From: Marinifilum sp. D714
Lineage (GTDB): Bacteria > Bacteroidota > Bacteroidia > Bacteroidales > Marinifilaceae
DNA length: 64,000 bases
Direction: 5' to 3'
Assembly: GCF_030851345.1 (NCBI RefSeq)
Contig: NZ_JALPNU010000017.1
Span: 25,855-89,854 of the forward strand
The notes beneath the pieces are model-generated. The model saw only the letters and a list, made by a program, of their open reading frames with translations, was not told where the DNA came from and ran no database searches. Below, piece after piece: positions 36,988 to 44,669 of the stretch (its first letter is position 1; the number at the start of each line of letters is the position of its first letter). The position numbers and the translations under genes are program-made.

Positions 36988-37040
36988 TGCCTAAAGTACA
37001 AAGGTGAAAACTTATTTTCACTACTTTTAAACTTTAGGCA
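36988..37040. repeat. Two-step hairpin with TGCCTAAAGT ends
   Basis: TGCCTAAAGT (36988-36997) pairs perfectly with ACTTTAGGCA (37031-37040). Inside it GTGAAAA (37004-37010) pairs with TTTTCAC (37015-37021) over a 4-nt loop. The outer motif recurs at 44525-44633. It fills the gap between the thioredoxin-fold gene and lpxH and could also act as a terminator. Confidence 0.75.
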
Positions 37041-37063
37041 TTTTAAGTATATGATACTTTCTC

Positions 37064-37825
37064 ATGAGTAAAAACAAAAAAATTTATTTCGCATCTGATG
37101 TGCATTTGGGAGCTCCCGCTTTAAATAATAATCGCGAACGCGAATTGTTGTTTGTAAAATGGTTGGATACCGTAAAAGTAGATGCTGAAGCTATTTACCT
37201 GATGGGTGATATTTTCGATTTCTGGTTTGAGTACAAACGTGCAGTGCCAAGAGGATTTACACGCGTATTAGGAAAGCTAGCCGAAATTACCGATTCGGGA
37301 ATTCCTGTGCATTTCTTTACCGGAAATCATGACATATGGGTGTTCGATTATTTGCCAAGCGAAACTGGTGTAATCGTTCATCGTGATATTGTAAAAACCG
37401 AACTTCAGGGTAAGAAATTCTTTTTAGGACATGGCGATGGATTAGGGCCATACGATAAAGGATATAAGATTCTGAAAAAGATTTTCACGAATAAATTTCT
37501 GCAATGGGTCTTTGCCAGAGTCCATCCTAATTTTGCCATTTGGCTGGCTCACAATTGGTCGGGACATAGCCGACTCAAAAACGGTCAGATTGAAGCAGAT
37601 ACATTTAGAGGGGAAGACAAAGAATGGTTGGTGCTATATGCCAAAGATGAATTAAAAAAGGAACATTTCGACTATTTCATTTTCGGGCATCGCCACTGGC
37701 CTTGCAATATCGATTTGAATGGCGAAAGCAGATACATCAATACTGGCGATTGGGTAACTCACTTTACCTATGCCGTGTTGGATAATGGTGTAATGGAATT
37801 GAAAGAATTCGAAAAACCTGTTTAG
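37064..37825 (+). CDS. lpxH: UDP-2,3-diacylglucosamine diphosphatase (LpxH family)
   Basis: A 253-residue calcineurin-fold phosphoesterase. Metal-binding motifs are FASDVHLGA (D-x-H), LMGDIFDFWFEY (GD), FTGNHD (GNHD), LGHGDGLG, and FGHRHWP (GH-x-H). It cleaves UDP-2,3-diacylglucosamine to lipid X in lipid A synthesis at the inner-membrane face. Length and motifs fit the family. It probably shares a transcript with rmuC, which starts 41 nt later. Confidence 0.9.
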   Translation: MSKNKKIYFASDVHLGAPALNNNRERELLFVKWLDTVKVDAEAIYLMGDIFDFWFEYKRAVPRGFTRVLGKLAEITDSGIPVHFFTGNHDIWVFDYLPSETGVIVHRDIVKTELQGKKFFLGHGDGLGPYDKGYKILKKIFTNKFLQWVFARVHPNFAIWLAHNWSGHSRLKNGQIEADTFRGEDKEWLVLYAKDELKKEHFDYFIFGHRHWPCNIDLNGESRYINTGDWVTHFTYAVLDNGVMELKEFEKPV

Positions 37826-37831
37826 ATTATC

Positions 37832-37850
37832 GTAGAGACGTAGTCTGTAC
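37832..37850. repeat. Short REP-like remnant
   Basis: GTAGAGACGTAGTCTGTAC keeps the GTAGAGAC / GTCT..AC ends of the hairpin family at 43150 and 52585 but has lost the middle. It lies between lpxH and rmuC. Confidence 0.45.
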
Positions 37851-37866
37851 ATCAAAAAATATTGAA

Positions 37867-39240
37867 ATGGAATTTTTATACATCGCTATTGGAATTGCCA
37901 AAGGGGTAATTATCGCCTGGTTGATTCTCAGAAAAAAAATATCACATCAAGCATCTCTGCATCGTGAGGAATTACTAAAGCAGGAAAATGCTTTTATCAC
38001 CGAAAAAAGTGAACTATCACACCAATTATCGATATTGGAAGAGCGTGCAAATAACATAAAACGCGAAAAAGAGGAAATAGTAAATTTACTGGGCGAAGAA
38101 AGGGAGAAAAATGAAAAGCTAACCCGTTCGGTATCTATTTCGGCAACTGAAAGAAAGAATTTGGAAGAGCGTTTGGAAAACCAAAAGCAGGAACTGGAAG
38201 AATTACAAAAGAAGTTCACGACCGAATTCGAAAACATTGCCTCTAAAATCCTGAAGGAAAACACGAAAGAATTTACTACTTCGAACCAGAAGAATATGGA
38301 TGATATTCTTGGACCAATCAAGGAAAAGCTGACATCATTCGAAAAGAAGGTTGAGGAAACTTACGATAAAGAATTGCGCGATAAAATCAGCCTGAAAGAG
38401 GAGGTGAAAAAGCTTTATGACCTGAATGCAAAGATTAGTGATGAAGCCAATAACCTAACCAAAGCCCTAAAAGGTGATGTGAAGAAACAGGGAAACTGGG
38501 GCGAAGTTGTATTGGAAAGAATACTAGAACGTTCGGGCCTTTCGAAAGGGGAAGAGTACGAGCGCGAAGTAGTAACTCAGAATAGCGAAGGACAGACCAT
38601 TCGCCCTGATGTGATCATCCGTTTGCCCGAAGAGAAACACGTAATTGTTGATTCGAAGGTTTCGCTGGTAGCATACGAACGATTTGTAAATTCAAACGGC
38701 GAAGAAGACAAGGACAAGTTCTTGAAAGATCACATTATTTCCATGAAAGCGCATGTGAAGGAATTGGCCGATAAACATTACCAAAGTTCAGAAGCATTAA
38801 ACTCTCCTGATTTTGTTTTGATGTTTGTGCCAATCGAATCATCATTTGCCATGGCCGTACAAGCTGACCAGGAATTGTTTAATTATGCATGGGAAAACAA
38901 AATTGTAATTGTGAGTCCTTCTACCCTATTGGCTACCTTGCGTACCATTGCCTCTATCTGGAAGCAGGAACATCAAAACCGAAATGTATTGGAAATTGCC
39001 CGCCAAGGTGGAGCACTTTACGACAAGTTTGTAGGTTTTGTTGATGATATGATCAGCCTGGGCAGACAAATGGATACGGCAAAGAAAACCTATGCTACCT
39101 CGATGAACAAACTAACCGAAGGTCGTGGTAACCTAATTCGAAGTGCAGAAAAAATTAGAGAGCTGGGTGCTAAGGTGAAGAAAAAACTACCGCAAGCCTT
39201 AATCGATAGAATGGATGATGCTCCGACATTGAAAGAGTAG
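37867..39240 (+). CDS. rmuC: DNA recombination protein RmuC
   Basis: A 457-residue protein. An N-terminal membrane helix (MEFLYIAIGIAKGVIIAWLI) is followed by a long coiled coil (about residues 30-150). The RmuC nuclease-fold domain carries KKQGNWGEVVLERILERSGL, RPDVIIRLPEEKHVIVDSKV (the D..DSK pattern) and ALYDKFVGFVDDM. RmuC limits inversion between short inverted repeats in E. coli, which may be relevant to a genome this rich in palindromes. A terminator follows at 39300. Confidence 0.9.
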   Translation: MEFLYIAIGIAKGVIIAWLILRKKISHQASLHREELLKQENAFITEKSELSHQLSILEERANNIKREKEEIVNLLGEEREKNEKLTRSVSISATERKNLEERLENQKQELEELQKKFTTEFENIASKILKENTKEFTTSNQKNMDDILGPIKEKLTSFEKKVEETYDKELRDKISLKEEVKKLYDLNAKISDEANNLTKALKGDVKKQGNWGEVVLERILERSGLSKGEEYEREVVTQNSEGQTIRPDVIIRLPEEKHVIVDSKVSLVAYERFVNSNGEEDKDKFLKDHIISMKAHVKELADKHYQSSEALNSPDFVLMFVPIESSFAMAVQADQELFNYAWENKIVIVSPSTLLATLRTIASIWKQEHQNRNVLEIARQGGALYDKFVGFVDDMISLGRQMDTAKKTYATSMNKLTEGRGNLIRSAEKIRELGAKVKKKLPQALIDRMDDAPTLKE

Positions 39241-39299
39241 TTTCGGTTTCTCACAAATAGCACGAAGATTCTTATTTAATAAGAACAAAGATGATATAG

Positions 39300-39325
39300 A
39301 GCCACGATTTTTCGTGGCTTTTTTG
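39300..39325 (+). terminator. Terminator after rmuC
   Basis: AGCCACGA pairs with TCGTGGCT over a T-rich loop, followed by TTTTTTG. It lies about 60 nt after the rmuC stop. Confidence 0.85.
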
Positions 39326-39343
39326 TTGTGGGATTCTTTGCAG

Positions 39344-39363
39344 AGACGGCATAAATGCCGTCT
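39344..39363. repeat. REP-like palindrome (AGACGGCAT variant)
   Basis: AGACGGCAT, two A, ATGCCGTCT: a 9-bp inverted repeat with the AGAC/GTCT ends of the window-wide hairpin family and a GTACG flank. Confidence 0.7.
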
Positions 39364-39421
39364 GTACGATAATAAAAACTGACATCTCTTTCTGAAAGCC
39401 CTATATCTGTTGGTCTATCTC

Positions 39422-39541
39422 CTAACTGAAGGGTAGTTTTGCTAACTAGAGGGTAATGAGTCTAACAGGAGCATAAAATCATCTAACCGAAGGTGATTTT
39501 CTGCAACAGAAGCTATTTATGCCTAACTGGATTAGGAACTG
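39422..39541. repeat. Degenerate ~20-bp tandem array A (6 units)
   Basis: A core close to CTAACtGaAGG recurs at 39422, 39442, 39462, 39483, 39504 and 39523, spacings 20, 20, 21, 21 and 19. The bases between cores are variable and AT-rich. A leader at 39381-39420 containing TCTGAAAGCCCTATATCTGT precedes it and has a close match in front of array B. There is no open frame, since the phase shifts from unit to unit. Confidence 0.75.
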
Positions 39542-39591
39542 ACAATTGGCATTAAAATCTTCTGAAAGGTCTATATCTGCTGGCTTGTTTT

Positions 39592-39700
39592 TAATCAGGA
39601 GGCTTGATTTGGATATCAGATGTATGAATTCATTAATCAGGGGACTCATTTTGTAAGCAGGAGTATGTTGTAAGTAATCTGGAGTATAAAGTTTGGCTGC
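39592..39700. repeat. Degenerate ~20-bp tandem array B (5 units)
   Basis: A core like TAATCAGGaG recurs at about 39592, 39613, 39634, 39654 and 39675. The preceding leader (39541-39590) includes TCTGAAAGGTCTATATCTGC, nearly the same as the leader of array A, so the two modules look like divergent copies with different core words. Confidence 0.68.
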
Positions 39701-39722
39701 TGATGATTTACAAAATATGTAA

Positions 39723-39746
39723 AGACAGCATTAATGCTGCCTTCTA
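39723..39746. repeat. REP-like palindrome between arrays B and C
   Basis: CAGCATTAATGCTG is a perfect 14-bp palindrome framed by AGA and TCT-like ends, again the GTAaAGAC...TCTAC pattern in decayed form. Confidence 0.6.
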
Positions 39747-39779
39747 CCACTAATCCCTATATTCCTTCTGAACCCCCTG

Positions 39780-39943
39780 CGATAGTTGAGCTCTTTTGCG
39801 ATAGGTGAGTCCATTTACTCGATAGGCCCCTCATTTTGGCGATAGGAATACCAAAACAGTCGATAGGCATATTAATTTGCCGAAAGCAACATCAAAACTC
39901 AAGATAGGTATATGCATTGGGGCGATAGGGCTTTGTTTGTGGG
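39780..39943. repeat. Degenerate ~20-bp tandem array C (8 units)
   Basis: The word CGATAGG (one or two changes in some copies) recurs at 39780, 39799, 39820, 39840, 39861, 39881, 39902 and 39923: spacings 19, 21, 20, 21, 20, 21 and 21. The 13-14 bases between words share no sequence. The preceding CCCTATATTCCTTCTG weakly resembles the leaders of A and B. The rest of the 839-bp gap (39944-40079) holds nothing else I can assign. Confidence 0.8.
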
Positions 39944-40079
39944 ATGATTGGATTGTATCAATGGACATTGGTTTTATTTAAAATAATTCTTTGGGAAGAT
40001 TAGTAATTAATATTCATTGTGATTTATTATTTTTATCATATTAGGAATACACCTAAAGAACTTTATGCGCCAATTATTT

Positions 40080-41894
40080 ATGAAAAAACTATTTCTAACT
40101 ACAACTTTACTTTTAATAAACCTTATAGCATTTAATCAAAATTACGCTGAAATTCAAAAACTTACTTCTTATGACATTGAAACTGAAGATTGGTTTGGAA
40201 ATTCTATTGCAATATCTAAAAATATATTATTAATAGGAGCTCCATTTGAAGATGATATAAACAAAGGAACAAGTACTTTAACAGATATTGGAGCTGTTTA
40301 CTTATTTAAATTAAGTGAAAATGGCACATGGGTTCAAAAACAAAAGATTCGTCCAAATTCATTAGGTTCTGAAGATCATTTTGGTGGTTTAATTAGTTTC
40401 TCAAAACCATTTTTGTTAGTAAGCGGCAGATCTAACTATGATAATAACGCTTATATATTAAAAATGAATGATGAAAATAATTTTGGTGAAGATTGCATAG
40501 TAAATCATTTTAATTTTCAACAAGAAGTAAGTGATATTTGTATTTCAGAAAACTATGCTGCAATTGCTACCAGAGGAACAGTTCATATATTTGAATACGA
40601 AAATGAATGGGTTAAAAAACAGGAAATTTCTGTTGATGGTTTTCAATCAGGTTCAACTTTGTCTCTAGCAATCGATGATAAAAGGTTAGTTATTGGATCA
40701 CCATCTACTTCTGAAGGAGTTTCAGATACATATCTTTATGGTGGAGTAGTTTTTGTATATGAACAAAATGATTCAAAAAAATGGGTTGAAAAATACAATT
40801 TAACAGCGAAAGATCGTGATACTTATGATGGTTTTGGTTCCGATGTATCATTAATTAATGACAAACTTTTTATTGGTGCAATGGATGATGAAAGTGGATC
40901 TGAAAATGAAAATGCAATTGATTATTCAGGTTCTGTATACTTTTTTCAATTTAATCCAGAGAGTAAGGAATGGGAGGAAAAACAAAAGATAATATCAAAT
41001 GAAAGATCTCAATATGATAGATTTGGAATAAAAATTGATGCTTTAGAAAACAGTCTAATTATCGGTACACAAGGGAAAAAAGCCTTCCTTTTTAAATCTA
41101 ACAATGATGAATACGTACAATCAGAAATGTTTCTTTCTTCAAATGAAAATGATCATTATGGCTTTGGCGAAAGAGTTGGTATATCTAAAAAATATCTTTT
41201 TGTAGGATCTCCATGGGATGATTTACATGGGAAGAATTCAGGTTTAGTATTTATTTACAAAAATTGTACTCCCACAACAAATGAAGCTACAATTGAGATA
41301 TGTAATGGAAATAAGTATATTTTTGGTTCCCAAACACTAACAGAATCCGGAGAATATACCGAAGTATTTCAATCTGAATTAGGATGTGATTCCACGGTTA
41401 ATCTTAATTTAATAGTTAATTCTGTGGATACAAAAGTTTATCAAGATGGATATAGCTTAACTGCTACTGAAACTGCGGATAAATATCAATGGGGCACATG
41501 TAATGAGGATTTTATTCCAATTGAAGGTGAAATAAATCAAACTTTTACTGCTTCAAAAAATGGAAATTATGCTGTAATGATAACTCAAAATGGTTGTACG
41601 GAAATTTCTGAATGCTATTCAATTATTGCCAATTCTATTACTCCAACAAAAAACAAAGAAAGTTTTATCATTTATCCTAATCCTGCAAAAGATTTTATAA
41701 ATATTGAAATAAAAGGTAGTTCTAACAACATTCAATTATCTATACATAACGCGATTGGACAACTTATTTTAAAAGATGATTTTAAAAAACAACGTAAGTT
41801 ATCTGTTAATATTTCTCAATTACCTAAGGGTTTATACACAATCAAGATGTTATCTGATTCAAATATTTTAACTTCCAAGTTTATTAAAGAATAA
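40080..41894 (+). CDS. FG-GAP repeat protein with type IX secretion sorting domain
   Basis: The start at 40080 is preferred over 40065 because it gives a clean signal peptide (MKKLFLTTTLLLINLIAFNQ); 604 residues. Residues 25-400 hold about six blade-like repeats of the form DWFGNSIAISKNILLIGAPF and FGSDVSLINDKLFIGA, typical of FG-GAP beta-propellers. A PKD-like, cysteine-containing segment follows. The last 75 residues are a type A sorting domain (FIIYPNPAKDFINIEIKG, ending LTSKFIKE). It is probably exported and then secreted by the type IX system to the surface. Its base composition is more AT-rich than its neighbours. Confidence 0.87.
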   Translation: MKKLFLTTTLLLINLIAFNQNYAEIQKLTSYDIETEDWFGNSIAISKNILLIGAPFEDDINKGTSTLTDIGAVYLFKLSENGTWVQKQKIRPNSLGSEDHFGGLISFSKPFLLVSGRSNYDNNAYILKMNDENNFGEDCIVNHFNFQQEVSDICISENYAAIATRGTVHIFEYENEWVKKQEISVDGFQSGSTLSLAIDDKRLVIGSPSTSEGVSDTYLYGGVVFVYEQNDSKKWVEKYNLTAKDRDTYDGFGSDVSLINDKLFIGAMDDESGSENENAIDYSGSVYFFQFNPESKEWEEKQKIISNERSQYDRFGIKIDALENSLIIGTQGKKAFLFKSNNDEYVQSEMFLSSNENDHYGFGERVGISKKYLFVGSPWDDLHGKNSGLVFIYKNCTPTTNEATIEICNGNKYIFGSQTLTESGEYTEVFQSELGCDSTVNLNLIVNSVDTKVYQDGYSLTATETADKYQWGTCNEDFIPIEGEINQTFTASKNGNYAVMITQNGCTEISECYSIIANSITPTKNKESFIIYPNPAKDFINIEIKGSSNNIQLSIHNAIGQLILKDDFKKQRKLSVNISQLPKGLYTIKMLSDSNILTSKFIKE

Positions 41895-41924
41895 TTTTTT
41901 ACAAAAAAATAATTTGAAACACTA

Positions 41925-41954
41925 ACAAAAGCTCACATTACAGTGAGCTTTTGT
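41925..41954. terminator. Bidirectional terminator between convergent genes
   Basis: ACAAAAGCTCAC (41925-41936) and GTGAGCTTTTGT (41943-41954) form a perfect 12-bp stem with a 6-nt loop. It sits between the FG-GAP gene and the convergent PLP-enzyme gene. Confidence 0.92.
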
Positions 41955-41958
41955 TCTT

Positions 41959-43128
41959 TTACATTTCCTCCAAAGCTTTATCAATCCACCCCTTCAATTT
42001 CTCAATATTCTCAATTCCTACCGATAATCGAATGGTTCCCGGCAGTGGATATTTGGCACCCCAAACAGGTTCTACCGGCAGAAGAATGGTGTCTACTTCT
42101 CCAAGGGTTGGTACCAAAGGAATATGATCTTCCAAGGCAGCTATAAAGCGGTTGCATTTTTCGCGTTTGTCCTCGTCCGATGCTCCCTTGATGTCGAAGG
42201 TGACCATGCCACCAAAGCCTTTGTCGCCAAATAGGGCAACAGCTTCTTTTCGGGTTGGGTGAGATTCCAATCCTGGGTACAATACCTCTTCAATTTTAGG
42301 ATGTTTTTGCAGGTATTCTGCCAAGGCAAGTGCATTATCGCAATGCTGCTTAAAGCGCAGGTCGAAGCTCTTCAACTGCGTTCCCAAACGGTAGGCATCA
42401 TCAGGACTAAGGAAGTGTCCTGCCCATTTTCGGTACTCAATGGCTTCCTTCATCAGCTCCTCATCGTTACCACAAATTACACCGGCTGTAATGTTACCAT
42501 GTCCGCTCATGTATTTGGTTGCCGAATGGATCACAAGGTCTGCTCCATCCACTAATGGCTTCCACAAATATGGAGTTCCAAAGGTGTTGTCTACAATAAT
42601 TTTGCAATCGTACTGCTTTGCCAACTCCATGATTCGCTTCACATCAGCCACAATCAACATCGGGTTCGAAACTGCTTCGAAATACAGGAATTCTGGTTGA
42701 ATCTCCTTCAACATGCGCTCCAATTCCTCGAAATCGTACAGCCCATCATTGGCATAAAAACGGTGCACATCTAAGTTGCGACGCTTAATCAAAACCGTAT
42801 CGATAAATGAATTGGTGCCGCCATAAATTTCGTGGAAGAACAGCCATGGTCTGGTATCTTTTCCCTTTTGGAAAACCGATACTGCCACGTCAATGGCAGC
42901 CATTCCTGTTTCTACCAACAAAGCCCACTTGCAGCCTTCCAGTTCCATAATTTGCTGCTCAACTGCAACCGTAGTTGGGTTTCTATAGCGCGAATAGATG
43001 TAATTCTCTGGCTCATGCGGATGATCCAATTCTGCCGCGAATGCTTTCTGGGTGGTTTTCGAATCTTTTAGGTTGAATCCCGCTTCTCGGTAAAGCGGTG
43101 TGTGCGATGCGTTGATGTTTTTTTTCAT
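41959..43128 (-). CDS. Trans-sulfuration family PLP enzyme (cystathionine gamma-synthase / methionine gamma-lyase type)
   Basis: A 389-residue PLP enzyme. YSRYRNPTTVAVEQQIMELEG near residue 45 binds cofactor phosphate, DNTFGTPYLWKPLVDGADLV is near 180, and the PLP lysine is in SATKYMSGHGN near 207. The family includes cystathionine gamma-synthase, gamma-lyases and methionine gamma-lyase; sequence alone does not decide. Its place beside a 2-oxoacid:ferredoxin oxidoreductase would suit a gamma-lyase that makes 2-oxobutyrate, which is inference. It is last in the minus-strand block and ends at a strong terminator. Confidence 0.85.
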   Translation of the reverse strand: MKKNINASHTPLYREAGFNLKDSKTTQKAFAAELDHPHEPENYIYSRYRNPTTVAVEQQIMELEGCKWALLVETGMAAIDVAVSVFQKGKDTRPWLFFHEIYGGTNSFIDTVLIKRRNLDVHRFYANDGLYDFEELERMLKEIQPEFLYFEAVSNPMLIVADVKRIMELAKQYDCKIIVDNTFGTPYLWKPLVDGADLVIHSATKYMSGHGNITAGVICGNDEELMKEAIEYRKWAGHFLSPDDAYRLGTQLKSFDLRFKQHCDNALALAEYLQKHPKIEEVLYPGLESHPTRKEAVALFGDKGFGGMVTFDIKGASDEDKREKCNRFIAALEDHIPLVPTLGEVDTILLPVEPVWGAKYPLPGTIRLSVGIENIEKLKGWIDKALEEM

Positions 43129-43149
43129 AGTATAATGGTGATAATGTCG

Positions 43150-43169
43150 AGACGCAAGGCCTTGCGTCT
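43150..43169. repeat. Perfect REP-like palindrome (AGACGCAAGG)
   Basis: AGACGCAAGGCCTTGCGTCT is a perfect 20-bp palindrome in the 48-bp gap between two genes of the same operon. It is the reference member of the subfamily also found at 34523, 48118 and 52585. Confidence 0.85.
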
Positions 43170-43176
43170 GTACTAT

Positions 43177-44496
43177 TTAATATCGTAATTCTTTCTCCGG
43201 TGTTATCACATCTGATTCATAATAGAATTCTGCCCTATCGATAATTTCTCCGGCGAGTATAATGGCTAAAGATATTGCTAAGCTCAATTCCCATTGCGTA
43301 CCCAACAGAAAATATGGAATTAATAAACAGAGCGTTCTTAGCAATGAAAGAGCTGGAAAATGTTTCAATCTCATTAGACGTAAAGATATTTTCCTCCCAA
43401 TGTATAAACTTCCTTTTAATAGAATTATAAGTTCTATAACAATCGGCACCTCAATCAGCCAAACAAAAAACAAAATTCCTGTAAGACTTACCATTCCTGA
43501 ATGCACTAGAAGACCATCTTTTCGCGTCAAGAATTTGTAAACCATATCAACAGATATCAAACTACAAATCCCAAAAACTAAAGCTAAAATTCCAAACCAA
43601 ATATTTCCTGTAATCAGATGCAAACCCGTAAGCCCAAGGAATCCTGAAAAGGAGAAGATTTCTCTACTTAACCAAGAGCCTTTTAGGTTGAGAATAAATC
43701 GCCACATGCGCATTTTCTTTCCAATATGCAGCGATGTTAATCCAATGGCCAAAACAGAAACTATGGCAAAAGGAATCAACTGCATGCCTATGGCACCCAT
43801 CAAATGAGCTGCCTGCCAAGCTACCAATTCTGCTACTGCTATGGTAAACAGCACCAAGGTCCATTCCTTGTCCAAAGCCACCTTATCTTTTGGCTTTGGC
43901 AGCCACTCCTCTATCTTTTTCTCATCGATTTCTACCTTATCGGTATTCTCTACTTTGGGTGTCGCATTTTCTTCTCTAAGTGGTATCAATTGAATGGATG
44001 GTTTGATACCAATATCCACAAAACCTGGTGTCACACGATCTTCTTCTTTCAAGTCCAACAACCCAAAGTCAAGTGCTCCTACCGGACAAGCTTCCACACA
44101 GGCAGGACGTTTCCCACCTGAGATTCTATCCACACAGAAATTACATTTCTCTACGATCTTATTAGCCGGATTGAATTTTGGCGCATCGTACGGACAAGCC
44201 CAGGTGCAATAGGTACAACCAATGCATGCCTCGGCATGATGAATGATGGCTCCCGTTTTTTCATCTCTAGTATAAGCCAGCGCCGGACAGTTCTTCATAC
44301 AAGGAGCATCCTCGCAATGGTTACAGGCCAATGAAAAATGGAAAACAGGCAATCCCGGATGTTTGATTTTGTTTCCAGTGTTTACCTCTCGCCAGTTCAC
44401 ACGAAAATCGGTTCCGTTTTCTATGCTGCAACCCGCCACGCAAGCATTACAGCCTACGCATCGGTTTGTGTTGAATATGAATGAGTTTTTTTCCAT
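43177..44496 (-). CDS. Fused DmsB-like four-cluster ferredoxin and DmsC-like membrane anchor
   Basis: A 439-residue protein. Residues 1-170 carry four complete [4Fe-4S] motifs: CVGCNACVAGC, CNHCEDAPCMKNC, CIGCTYCTWACP and CNFC...CVEACP. Residues about 210-430 form roughly eight membrane helices like DmsC/YnfH quinone anchors. In E. coli these are two proteins; here they are one chain. No export signal is present, so the FeS domain faces the cytoplasm. It should pass electrons between the quinone pool and the Mo enzyme encoded just upstream, with the direction undetermined. Confidence 0.87.
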   Translation of the reverse strand: MEKNSFIFNTNRCVGCNACVAGCSIENGTDFRVNWREVNTGNKIKHPGLPVFHFSLACNHCEDAPCMKNCPALAYTRDEKTGAIIHHAEACIGCTYCTWACPYDAPKFNPANKIVEKCNFCVDRISGGKRPACVEACPVGALDFGLLDLKEEDRVTPGFVDIGIKPSIQLIPLREENATPKVENTDKVEIDEKKIEEWLPKPKDKVALDKEWTLVLFTIAVAELVAWQAAHLMGAIGMQLIPFAIVSVLAIGLTSLHIGKKMRMWRFILNLKGSWLSREIFSFSGFLGLTGLHLITGNIWFGILALVFGICSLISVDMVYKFLTRKDGLLVHSGMVSLTGILFFVWLIEVPIVIELIILLKGSLYIGRKISLRLMRLKHFPALSLLRTLCLLIPYFLLGTQWELSLAISLAIILAGEIIDRAEFYYESDVITPEKELRY

Positions 44497-44503
44497 ATAA
44501 TTA

Positions 44504-44655
44504 TTAGTACTTGGAGTACTTTGAGTGCCTAAAGTACTTAAAGTATTTATGGCACAGTACTAATTTGTCTTACATTCAGAATATTTTTATTTTCAACTTT
44601 AAGTACTCAAGGCACTGCAAGTATTTTAGGCACTTCTCACTTTAAGTCACTTCAA
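44504..44655. repeat. Palindrome-rich repeat region (AGTGCCTAAAGT family)
   Basis: The left arm contains AGTACTTGGAGTACTTTGAG and GTGCCTAAAGTACTTAAAGT; the right arm carries the complementary words ACTTTAAGTACTC and TTTTAGGCACTT. The same TGCCTAAAGT word forms the hairpin at 36988-37040. It fills the 173-bp gap between the membrane-anchor and Mo-enzyme genes. Confidence 0.7.
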
Positions 44656-44669
44656 ATATCAATTGATAA

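Noticed and set aside
39422..39943. CRISPR array
   Set aside because: Cores are only 7-11 bp and vary, the interval is about 20 bp, no constant 25-37 bp repeat exists, and no cas gene is in the window.
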